The translations under genes were made by a program, and so were the position numbers. This document shows, one piece after another, positions 1 through 5,796 of a DNA stretch of 6,115 nt. The stretch is from NCBI GenBank assembly GCA_034435635.1, contig DAOTWY010000053.1, forward strand, positions 1-6,115, given 5' to 3'. The notes beneath the pieces are model-generated. The model was not told where the DNA came from. It searched no databases and saw nothing but the letters and a program-made list of their open reading frames with translations. Positions within the stretch are counted from its first letter, which is position 1. The number at the start of each line of letters is the position of its first letter. The stretch is from DAOTWY01 sp003696565 (GTDB lineage: Bacteria > Chloroflexota > Anaerolineae > Aggregatilineales > Phototrophicaceae).

Positions 1-389
1 CGGTGAAGCCCTAAATCTGTTATACCTAAATAATCCACCAAAAACTCAGATAATTCCCAGGTTTTTTTTGCGATTGCCTGCGCTTGTATCAAGCGTTCAC
101 CTTCAAATAAAGTGGGATAATAATGCTTAATCATTGAGGCACAACTGCCGGATGGTGTCACAATCACATCAGCATCCATAAAAACATCCAGAAAGTGCGC
201 CGCTCCCCGTTTGGCATCCGCCCAATAGCCGGCATTAAATGCCGGTTGACCACAACAGGTTTGAGCCATCGGAAAATCAACAGTCAGCTGAAGCTGCTCC
301 AAAATATTAACGGTAGCTATACCAACATCGGGATAGAGTGTATCCACCAGGCAAGTAACAAATAACGCAACTTTTTTGGGATGTGTCAT
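1..389 (-). CDS. lutA: LutA/YkgE-type (Fe-S) cysteine-rich protein, N-terminal half (partial)
   Basis: The reverse strand reads open from an ATG at 389-387 to the window edge, giving 129 residues of a protein that continues outside. It begins MTHPKKVALFVTCLVD and carries a CCG-domain signature: Cys13, then Cys45-Cys46-Gly47 (QTCCGQPAFNAG), then Cys83 in PSGSCASM. This spacing and wording is typical of LutA (YkgE), a roughly 240-residue protein with two CCG domains. In Bacillus, LutA works with the iron-sulfur protein LutB and with LutC to oxidise L-lactate to pyruvate; related CCG proteins are subunits of glycolate oxidase and heterodisulfide reductase. The second CCG domain and any lutB/lutC genes would lie beyond base 1. 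No clear Shine-Dalgarno sequence precedes the ATG, but the family's usual MKVALFVTCLVD beginning fits this start. The gene is transcribed away from the nitroreductase gene. Family assignment is secure; the exact substrate is inferred. Confidence 0.88.
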   Translation of the reverse strand, partial: MTHPKKVALFVTCLVDTLYPDVGIATVNILEQLQLTVDFPMAQTCCGQPAFNAGYWADAKRGAAHFLDVFMDADVIVTPSGSCASMIKHYYPTLFEGERLIQAQAIAKKTWELSEFLVDYLGITDLGLH

Positions 390-424
390 AAAATTTGGGA
401 CGTTTCCGTAACAATTTTGCCACG

Positions 425-477
425 ATTATATACATTGATCTTAATCATATTCTAACAAATTAGAAATAAAATCCCAA
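425..477 (-). promoter_or_regulatory. Candidate promoter(s) for the lutA-like gene
   Basis: On the reverse strand TTGGGA (477-472) lies 17 bases from TAGAAT (454-449), a plausible vegetative sigma-factor promoter. A second possible -10, TATAAT (430-425), lies closer to the start codon but has no convincing -35 partner. Either would drive the gene starting at 389. This is pattern matching in AT-rich DNA, so confidence is low. Confidence 0.3.
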
Positions 478-552
478 CTTAGAGAGTGGTGAGTTTTATG
501 GGGATAGAAATTAATCAATATTGACTATATTCCCCGCTTTCTAAATTTCCAC

Positions 553-597
553 ATGCTTTGCCTGAATATTGGTATAATATTTTTATTTGCAAAGCAT
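553..597. repeat. 8-bp inverted repeat flanking the promoter
   Basis: ATGCTTTG at 553-560 is exactly mirrored by CAAAGCAT at 590-597, with 29 bases between. The arms flank the extended -10 and the predicted transcription start (about 585). They could be a split operator for a dimeric regulator, or they may pair only by chance. Confidence 0.45.
570..578 (+). promoter_or_regulatory. Extended -10 promoter for the nitroreductase gene
   Basis: TGGTATAAT is a perfect -10 hexamer (573-578) with the TGn extension at 570-572. No good -35 hexamer lies 16-18 bases upstream, which extended -10 promoters tolerate. Transcription would start near 585 and leave a leader of about 65 bases before the ATG at 651. 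The element sits inside the spacer of the inverted repeat ATGCTTTG (553-560)/CAAAGCAT (590-597), so a protein bound to that repeat would affect it. Confidence 0.6.
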
Positions 598-626
598 TAT
601 ATATAATCGATATGATTATATGATGC
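594..626. promoter_or_regulatory. Imperfect palindrome, possible operator in the nitroreductase leader
   Basis: ATATAATC (601-608) and GATTATAT (614-621) are perfect inverted repeats around a 5-base centre. Outside them GCAT (594-597) mirrors ATGC (623-626), with a 2-base length difference between arms. The dyad lies just downstream of the predicted transcription start and ends 10 bases before the ribosome binding site, where a repressor could act. GATTATAT also occurs at 424-431 near the lutA-like gene's promoter, so one regulator might reach both divergent genes. No regulator gene is visible in the window. Confidence 0.45.
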
Positions 627-635
627 ACGATGCTT

Positions 636-644
636 AAAAAGGAG
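636..644 (+). promoter_or_regulatory. Ribosome binding site fixing the nitroreductase start at 651
   Basis: AAAAAGGAG ends 6 bases before the ATG at 651, which is ideal spacing. An in-frame ATG at 630 lies upstream of this site, would add seven residues (MLKKEFT) partly encoded by the site itself, and has no Shine-Dalgarno sequence of its own. The 651 start is therefore preferred. Confidence 0.85.
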
Positions 645-650
645 TTTACA

Positions 651-1298
651 ATGGAGTTTTATGAAGTTATCCAAACCGCTGGTACTGGGCGTTATTATAA
701 AGAAGACCCAATTCCAGATGATGTATTAAAACGTGTGTTAAACGCTGCACGTTGGGCACCCCAAGGTGGTAATCGTCAACCGAACCGATATGTTGTAGTA
801 AAAGACCCTGCTAAAAAACAAGCTCTACGTGATTTATACTTCCCCTTATGGCGAGATTACCTAGCAGCGGCAGGCGTGGGTGCCATCGCTATCCGTGGGA
901 ATGAAGTGCCTAAGCTGCTAAAAGATGCCGATCACTTCGCTGATAACCTGCACAAAGTCCCTGTGATTGTGGTTGTCTGCGCCCATATGGAAGACATTCA
1001 CCCCACAGATTTAGAATTGGATCGTGATCCAATTGTATATGGGGCATCGGTCTATCCTGCTGTACAGAACTTGTTGCTGGCGGCACGAAATGAAGGCTTA
1101 GGCGGCACACTGACCACGCTGCTATGCCATGAAGAACCCAAAGTTAAGGAATTGCTCAACATCCCCGATGATTATGCCACCGCTGCTCATGTTGCATTGG
1201 GCTATCTGGCTGTTCCCTTCCCCAAAAAGCTAACACGGATGCCACTCAATGAGGTTGTCTTTGCGGAAGAATTTGGCAAACCGATGTATAACGACTAA
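651..1298 (+). CDS. Nitroreductase-family FMN-dependent protein
   Basis: The 215-residue product is a member of the nitroreductase superfamily: small, usually dimeric cytoplasmic flavoproteins that use NAD(P)H to reduce nitro compounds, quinones, enones or other electrophiles. Visible marks are the N-terminal helix with TGR (12-14, where family members bind the FMN phosphate), VLNAARWAPQGGNRQPNRY (29-47, the family's APSGGNxQPW motif with Gln for Ser and Asn for Trp), the core helix GASVYPAVQNLLLAARNEGLGG (starting at 131), and the C-terminal GYLAVPFPKK...PLNEVV (184-203). Length is normal for a single-domain member. No signal peptide or membrane segment is seen. The gene stands alone, with a strong ribosome binding site and its own promoter, and is divergent from the lutA-like gene. 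The substrate cannot be read from the sequence. The family call is firm. Confidence 0.93.
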   Translation: MEFYEVIQTAGTGRYYKEDPIPDDVLKRVLNAARWAPQGGNRQPNRYVVVKDPAKKQALRDLYFPLWRDYLAAAGVGAIAIRGNEVPKLLKDADHFADNLHKVPVIVVVCAHMEDIHPTDLELDRDPIVYGASVYPAVQNLLLAARNEGLGGTLTTLLCHEEPKVKELLNIPDDYATAAHVALGYLAVPFPKKLTRMPLNEVVFAEEFGKPMYND

Positions 1299-1339
1299 AA
1301 CCCCACACCTCTTAAGGAGCTTATACTCTGCTACTCTTG

Positions 1340-1378
1340 TGGTGTTGCCAAGGGATAATCCCCGCCCTAGCAACACCA
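1340..1378 (+). terminator. Stable hairpin after the nitroreductase gene, possible terminator
   Basis: TGGTGTTGC (1340-1348) pairs perfectly with GCAACACCA (1370-1378), and inside it AGGG (1351-1354) can pair with CCCT (1365-1368). The hairpin begins 41 bases after the nitroreductase stop. No run of T follows (the next bases are TCCTCACTC), so it is not a textbook intrinsic terminator. It may protect the 3' end of the mRNA, terminate weakly, or be a protein-binding site. Confidence 0.45.
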
Positions 1379-1431
1379 TCCTCACTCTGCGTCTGCGGGG
1401 CACTTATTAGGACTCATTTCCTAGCGTATTG

Positions 1432-1499
1432 TCGCCAAAGTTTATTTACGTTCTTTATAAAATTCGGTAAATTTTAAGAGCGTAATTATTATTTGGCGA
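1432..1499. repeat. 68-bp imperfect palindrome directly before the kinase gene
   Basis: Nested mirrored blocks share one centre: TCGCCAAA (1432-1439)/TTTGGCGA (1492-1499), TA (1443-1444)/TA (1487-1488), TTACG (1446-1450)/CGTAA (1481-1485), TCTT (1452-1455)/AAGA (1476-1479) and AAAATT (1459-1464)/AATTTT (1470-1475), around CGGTA. About 26 of the positions in each arm pair, with one 3-base bulge and a few mismatches. It ends 7 bases before the kinase ATG. As DNA it could be an operator; as RNA it would be a long hairpin up against the start codon. It also contains a possible -10, TATTAT (1487-1492), without a good -35. Confidence 0.65.
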
Positions 1500-1506
1500 T
1501 TGATAT

Positions 1507-3807
1507 ATGCATTACACTAACTTAGCTGGAACAATTTTAGACAATAAATATCGTTTAGATAAACTCATCGGCAAAGGGGGGATGAGCGCGGTCTACCTGG
1601 CATATCAAGTCAGTTTGCACCGTGAAGTTGCTATTAAAGTTATCTCCCCAGAACTTGCAGACAATCCACATTTTGTTGAGCGGTTTCGTCGTGAAACTCA
1701 CGTCGCAGCAGAATTAGACCATCCCAACATCATCCAAGTCTATGATTTTGGGAAAAACTATGTGGTGATGCAGCTTTTACGTGGGGGAACACTTGCAGCA
1801 CGCTTGCAAGAGCCGATCACGTTAGAAGAAGTCGTTAACTTGTTGTTACCATTAGCCGCCGCGTTGGATTATGCCCACACCAAAGGCGTAGTTCACCGAG
1901 ACATCAAGCCAGAGAACATCATGTTTGATCAGCATGGTATGGTTAAGCTAGTGGATTTTGGGATTGCACATGTGCAAAATGCCACTTCCGCGCTTACACA
2001 TACCGGAATGCGAATCGGGACACATCATTATATGCCGCCAGAGCAATGGCGTGGTAGTGGTGTTGGACCCGCCACCGATCAATATGCTGTGGGTGTGATG
2101 GTTTATCGATTAGTCACGGGGCGTTTTCCGTTTGAGGCGCAGGAAGCCCATGAACTGATGTATCAACATCTGGAAGAAACACCAACCCCTGCGCATGAAA
2201 TTAACCGCAAATTGACTCCTGCCATGAGCGACATCATCGGGCGTGCCCTGGCAAAAGACCCTCAGCAACGGTATCCAAATGTGATGGCGTTTGCTCAGGC
2301 GTTTACTTGGTCTGCGTTAGGTGTTCATGCCAATGCTGTATTAAGCAGCCATCCTTATGCCAGAACCCCAGCTTTCACAGTGTTACCCACTCAAGAGAGC
2401 AAAAAAGTAAAAACGCAACGTCCATCATGGTGGATGGGTGCCGCTGCAAGCGCAGCTGCGTTGTTGATTTTGGTGTTTATGGTGATTCTATTCAGCAGTG
2501 GCAGCGGTGAAGATACCCCTGCTTTGGCAGCCGTTGACGTTACAGAGGAGATCACAGAGGAACCCACACCCACTGATTTACCAACTGAAACACCAACCGA
2601 CTTACCAACCGAAACACCGACCAATACCCCTACCCCGCTACCACCAACGGCAACACTACGCCCCTTCGCTGTTAATGATGATGCAGTCGGGTTTCATTAC
2701 ACAGCGTTTGGTAGCCAACCGGATGAAGTGTTAGAAGGGGATGAAATCATCCGGAACACGGCAAGCTATATTGCCATTGATGGCGGAGATGCCATTCCGC
2801 GCCCAGCATATGTTTATATGCAACCGAATACCCAAGTCATGTTAGATAGCGTAAGTAATGCCCGGGCAGCCATTCGTATGATGCTTGCTCCCGGTGGTGA
2901 CCTGCTCGTTGATGTTGGGCAATATGCCGCTGGCGGGGTAGAAATTCAGCTCCTGCAAGACTTAAATATCCGGCTTGTTTCGCAGTCGCCGTGTGTTTCT
3001 GCTGGATACATCGCAGAAGATCAAGTGCGCTTTGCTTGCTACACCCGTAACGATAACGACTGCGTGTTATCCTTAGATTTGGAAACATCATTTGAGTTGC
3101 CCGCTGCGTCATCCATCGTGGTCGATGTGCCGAATCGCACCTTAGTGGGAGACTTCACCCCCATTACAACACAAGAAGCCACACACTACCATGATCTCAT
3201 CACCAGTTTAATTGGTGAGAATAACGCCACCTGTGTGGATTATTACCTGCCGGAGGAAGCAACCGCCACACCTGTCCCGATTCCGACGCAAATTCCACCT
3301 ACCGCCACTGCCACCAATACAATAACCAATAATCAGAACAATCAGAATAATAATCAGAACAACACAACACCGGATAGCGACGGTGACGGCGTACCTGATT
3401 CAACTGACACCTGTTTAAATCAGGGAGATCAAGGGTATGGTGTTCAACCAAATGGCTGCCCGGTTCTGCCGCCAACCAACACGCCCGTGCCACCGCCGAC
3501 CAACACACCAGCACCACCGACTAACACGCCTATACCACGTCCAACCAACACGCCTGTGCCAACCAACACACCGGTACCGCCACCACCGCCAACTAACACA
3601 CCGGTGCCACCAACCAACACACCGGTGCCGCCACCAACTAACACACCGGTGCCGCCGCCGACCAACACACCGGTGATTGATAGTGACGGCGATGGTATTC
3701 CTAATTCTTCAGATCAGTGTCCATACTCACCAGGTCCTTCGCCGCATGGTTGTCCAGTCAAGCCACCTATTGAAGAACCACCTTGCCCAGGCTGTGAAAT
3801 ACCATAA
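1507..3807 (+). CDS. Transmembrane Ser/Thr protein kinase with PT-repeat and TSP3 ectodomain
   Basis: The 766-residue product is a Hanks-type Ser/Thr kinase anchored in the membrane. The cytoplasmic kinase domain (about 15-268) is intact: Gly loop GKGGMSAVY (22-30), ATP-binding Lys44 in VAIKV, helix-C Glu63, HRDIKPEN (130-137, catalytic Asp132), DFG (150-152) and GTHHYMPPEQ (171-180). Thr164, Thr166 and Thr172 in the activation loop are candidate autophosphorylation sites. A basic linker leads to one membrane helix (about 308-330). Outside follow a Thr/Pro linker (353-382), a roughly 195-residue domain of unclear family with Cys496, Cys511, Cys519 and Cys576, an Asn/Gln linker (607-619), a TSP3-like repeat (623-652), a 72-residue TNTP/VPPP stalk (653-724), a second TSP3-like repeat (725-750) and the tail PPCPGCEIP. 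No PASTA domain is present. The ATG has no clear Shine-Dalgarno sequence, but an in-frame TGA at 1501 excludes an upstream start. Signal and substrates are unknown. Confidence 0.93.
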   Translation: MHYTNLAGTILDNKYRLDKLIGKGGMSAVYLAYQVSLHREVAIKVISPELADNPHFVERFRRETHVAAELDHPNIIQVYDFGKNYVVMQLLRGGTLAARLQEPITLEEVVNLLLPLAAALDYAHTKGVVHRDIKPENIMFDQHGMVKLVDFGIAHVQNATSALTHTGMRIGTHHYMPPEQWRGSGVGPATDQYAVGVMVYRLVTGRFPFEAQEAHELMYQHLEETPTPAHEINRKLTPAMSDIIGRALAKDPQQRYPNVMAFAQAFTWSALGVHANAVLSSHPYARTPAFTVLPTQESKKVKTQRPSWWMGAAASAAALLILVFMVILFSSGSGEDTPALAAVDVTEEITEEPTPTDLPTETPTDLPTETPTNTPTPLPPTATLRPFAVNDDAVGFHYTAFGSQPDEVLEGDEIIRNTASYIAIDGGDAIPRPAYVYMQPNTQVMLDSVSNARAAIRMMLAPGGDLLVDVGQYAAGGVEIQLLQDLNIRLVSQSPCVSAGYIAEDQVRFACYTRNDNDCVLSLDLETSFELPAASSIVVDVPNRTLVGDFTPITTQEATHYHDLITSLIGENNATCVDYYLPEEATATPVPIPTQIPPTATATNTITNNQNNQNNNQNNTTPDSDGDGVPDSTDTCLNQGDQGYGVQPNGCPVLPPTNTPVPPPTNTPAPPTNTPIPRPTNTPVPTNTPVPPPPPTNTPVPPTNTPVPPPTNTPVPPPTNTPVIDSDGDGIPNSSDQCPYSPGPSPHGCPVKPPIEEPPCPGCEIP
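2569..2616 (+). repeat. Two 24-bp tandem repeats coding PTDLPTET
   Basis: Copies at 2569-2592 and 2593-2616 encode the same eight residues (355-362 and 363-370). They differ at four bases, all at third codon positions, so the protein repeat is exactly conserved while the DNA has drifted. The repeat lies in the Thr/Pro linker just outside the membrane helix. Confidence 0.85.
3373..3462 (+). other. First TSP3-like calcium-binding repeat of the kinase
   Basis: Residues 623-652 begin DSDGDGVPDSTDTC and end NGCP. The regular Asp ladder (D623, D625, D627, D631, D634) with the Cys636/Cys651 pair matches thrombospondin type 3 repeats, which bind Ca2+ and are common on bacterial surface proteins. Position after the membrane helix places it outside the cell. 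Confidence 0.8.
3463..3675 (+). repeat. Degenerate minisatellite coding the TNTP/VPPP stalk
   Basis: Nine TNTP units begin at residues 657, 665, 672, 680, 686, 696, 703, 711 and 719. They are separated by two to six residues, mostly V/A/I and proline. At the DNA level the unit is about 18-30 bp, built on ACCAACACACCGGTG plus a variable number of CCG/CCA codons. The last four or five units are nearly identical, while the first four vary at third codon positions, which suggests recent expansion at the 3' end. Such linkers are rigid and extended, as expected for a stalk spacing two TSP3-like repeats. Confidence 0.85.
3679..3756 (+). other. Second TSP3-like calcium-binding repeat of the kinase
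   Basis: Residues 725-750 begin DSDGDGIPNSSDQCP and end HGCP, paralleling the first repeat. The fourth acidic position is Asn734 instead of Asp, and the repeat is four residues shorter. It lies at the far end of the TNTP stalk, near the C-terminus. Confidence 0.78.
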
Positions 3808-3823
3808 CCCCACTATGATAAAC

Positions 3824-3855
3824 ATTGTGCCCAAGATTAACCCCTTGGGCACAAT
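3824..3855. terminator. Bidirectional intrinsic terminator between kinase and metG
   Basis: ATTGTGCCCAAG (3824-3835) pairs perfectly over 12 bp with CTTGGGCACAAT (3844-3855) around an 8-base loop. It starts 16 bases after the kinase stop and lies 32 bases beyond the metG stop, so it sits correctly for both convergent genes. Downstream bases are T-rich but short on each side (TGCATTTT on plus, GTTTAT on minus), so efficiency is uncertain. Confidence 0.82.
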
Positions 3856-3887
3856 TGCATTTTGATATAGTTCAGGGAAGAATAAGC

Positions 3888-5693
3888 TTAAATTTCTTGC
3901 TCCACACGGGGCTGCCCCAAATATGCCCGCTCTGCCTCCACAATATCCGGGTCTAATTTGGTATATAAAGCCTTGGGTTCACGGAGGGCTTGCCCAGGTG
4001 GTAGTTGGCTGGGGGTCCATGTCCCAATCGCCTTGCTGCCATCATAAACTAATGCCTGATGACTGCGGGTTTCTTCTTCATAAGTGACGATGTTTAAATC
4101 ACCAAAGAGCTGCCCATCATAGCCTAAATATTCATGCACTTCTTGTGAGCTAAATGGCAAAAATGGCGCAAGCAATGTCTTAAGACTATCGATCACCCGC
4201 AACACTGTATAAACTGACCGTGCAGCATCCGCCCGATCAACCTTAATCGTCTTCCAGGGTTCGCGCTTATCTAGGTAACTGTTGGTGTTGCGCACTAACT
4301 CTAACGCACGATCCAACGCCTCTTTTAGGCGCACCCGCTCTAATAAATTGCCGACTTCATCAAAGCCAGCTTCTACTTTGGCGATCATTTCCTGATCGTC
4401 ATCGGTCAATGTATCAAACGTTGGCACATGCCCATCAAACCGTTTATAGGCAAAACCGAGCATCCGGTTAACCAAATTCCCCCAGGCAGCAACCAGTTCA
4501 TTATTCACACGGGTGAGAAAGCCTTCCCAAGTAAAATCTGTGTCTTGTGTTTCAGGGAAGCTACGCGCCACATAAAAACGTAAGGCATCCGCTTGATAAC
4601 GGCTGAGAATATCCGGCACCCAAATTGCCCAGTTGCGGCTTTTGGAAAACTGCTTGCCTTCAATATTCATAAACTCATTAGCGGGTACATCATACGGCAA
4701 ACTGAGCGGAGTATCGTCCCCTTCATTATAAATACCACTTAAGCCGATCAACTGCGCGGGCCAAATAACTGTATGAAACGGAATGTTATCCTTACCGATG
4801 AAGTTATAAATCTGGGCATCTGGGTTATACCACCAACGTTTCCAGGCATCGGGTTCGCCTTGGTTCTTTGCCCATTCCACACTCGCGGTAAAATAGCCAT
4901 TAACCGCCTCAAACCAGACGTAAATCCGTTTGTCCTCCCAACCTTCTAATGGAACAGGCACGCCCCAATCCAGGTCACGGGTATAAGCACGCCCGCGCAA
5001 CCCTTCTTCAATCCCTTGCTTAATGAGGTTGCGCGTAAAGTTCACGACATTGGGTCGCCAATGAGACTGATGCGCCTCCAAATAGTTGAGCAAATCTTGC
5101 GCTGTTTTGCTTAAATCAAGAAAATAATGCTGGCTTTCTCGCACGATAAGCTTATCAGTTGGGTTGGAACGATTACGTGGCTCAATGAGTTTGGTTGCAT
5201 CAATCAAGATACCGCAATTGTCACATTGATCCCCACGTGCGCTATCATAGCCGCAGTTGTAGCAAGTCCCTTCAACATAGCGATCCGGCAAAAAGCGATT
5301 TTCCTGTTCGCTATAAAGCAATTTTTGTGAATCCACATATAAATAGCCACGTTCCTTAAGCATCAGGAAGAAATCCTGTGCAATCCGATGATGATTTTCG
5401 GTATCTGTATGGGTAAATAAGTCATAGCTGATGCCGAGTTTTTGTTGTGTTTTAATAAATCGCTCGTGATAGCGTTCAAAAATAGCTTGCGGAGTCACGC
5501 CACGTTTATCCGCTTCTAGTGAAATTGGCGTGCCATGTGTATCTGAACCAGATACCATCAAAACATGGTTTCCCTTTAGCCGATGATAACGGGCGAAAAT
5601 ATCCGCCGGTAGATATGCCCCCGCCAAATGCCCCACATGCAAATCACCATTGGCATAGGGCCAAGCCACAGACACGTGAATATATTTACTCAT
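3888..5693 (-). CDS. metG: Methionyl-tRNA synthetase
   Basis: This 601-residue class I aminoacyl-tRNA synthetase joins methionine to initiator and elongator tRNA-Met using ATP, in the cytoplasm. The Rossmann fold begins VSVAWPYANGDLHVGH with the HIGH motif as HVGH (19-22) and SGSDTHGTPI (48-57). A CxxC...CxxC zinc knuckle is present (Cys144, Cys147, Cys157, Cys160). Further marks are YVWFEAVNGY (258-267), FIGKDNIPFHTVIWPA (298-313), and the KMSKS loop as KQFSKSRNWAIW (347-358), a wording reminiscent of archaeal-type enzymes. The anticodon-binding helical domain includes NNELVAAWGNLVNR (397-410) and REPWKT (477-482), whose Trp480 corresponds to the residue that reads the anticodon in Escherichia coli. 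The protein ends without the EMAP/Trbp111-like domain found in many longer bacterial MetRS. AAGGA (5704-5700) lies 6 bases before the ATG. The gene has its own promoter and a leader with a terminator. Confidence 0.97.
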   Translation of the reverse strand: MSKYIHVSVAWPYANGDLHVGHLAGAYLPADIFARYHRLKGNHVLMVSGSDTHGTPISLEADKRGVTPQAIFERYHERFIKTQQKLGISYDLFTHTDTENHHRIAQDFFLMLKERGYLYVDSQKLLYSEQENRFLPDRYVEGTCYNCGYDSARGDQCDNCGILIDATKLIEPRNRSNPTDKLIVRESQHYFLDLSKTAQDLLNYLEAHQSHWRPNVVNFTRNLIKQGIEEGLRGRAYTRDLDWGVPVPLEGWEDKRIYVWFEAVNGYFTASVEWAKNQGEPDAWKRWWYNPDAQIYNFIGKDNIPFHTVIWPAQLIGLSGIYNEGDDTPLSLPYDVPANEFMNIEGKQFSKSRNWAIWVPDILSRYQADALRFYVARSFPETQDTDFTWEGFLTRVNNELVAAWGNLVNRMLGFAYKRFDGHVPTFDTLTDDDQEMIAKVEAGFDEVGNLLERVRLKEALDRALELVRNTNSYLDKREPWKTIKVDRADAARSVYTVLRVIDSLKTLLAPFLPFSSQEVHEYLGYDGQLFGDLNIVTYEEETRSHQALVYDGSKAIGTWTPSQLPPGQALREPKALYTKLDPDIVEAERAYLGQPRVEQEI

Positions 5694-5757
5694 GCTTTAT
5701 CCTTTTCTTTCTTGAATTGCAGGTATATAGCCATCCAAAACAGTCTACAATCCTATC

Positions 5758-5796
5758 AAAAACAAAAACCGCCTGCTATGTAGAATGACAGGCGGT
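5758..5796 (-). terminator. Intrinsic terminator in the metG leader (attenuator)
   Basis: Reading on the minus strand, ACCGCCTG (5796-5789) pairs over 8 bp with CAGGCGGT (5775-5768) around a 13-base loop. TTTTTGTTTTT (5768-5758) follows directly. This is a strong textbook terminator lying between the metG promoter and the metG start codon, 64 bases before the ATG. Transcripts reaching metG must read through it, so it is best explained as an attenuator. Its 5' strand also forms the 3' strand of the competing helix. Confidence 0.85.

Noticed and set aside
500..535. GGGGA...TCCCC inverted repeat with TTGACT at 521-526 as a second promoter or operator
   Set aside because: Arms are only 5 bp, and no -10 lies at proper spacing from TTGACT.
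630..650. Upstream in-frame ATG (630) as the nitroreductase start
   Set aside because: It has no ribosome binding site, and the strong AAAAAGGAG lies between it and the ATG at 651, where family homology begins.
1314..1358. Small gene after AAGGAG at 1314-1319
   Set aside because: No ATG, GTG or TTG follows at usable spacing with a frame of more than a dozen codons.
1408..1423. TAGGA/TCCTA hairpin upstream of the kinase palindrome
   Set aside because: A 5-bp stem of this kind is expected by chance and is not tied to any other signal.
3444..3668. Antisense open frame with LVGG repeats opposite the kinase stalk
   Set aside because: It is the mirror of the TNTP minisatellite, with no start signals and composition dictated by the repeat.
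3463..3675. CRISPR-like array
   Set aside because: The repeats are in frame, have no unique spacers and lie inside the kinase coding sequence.
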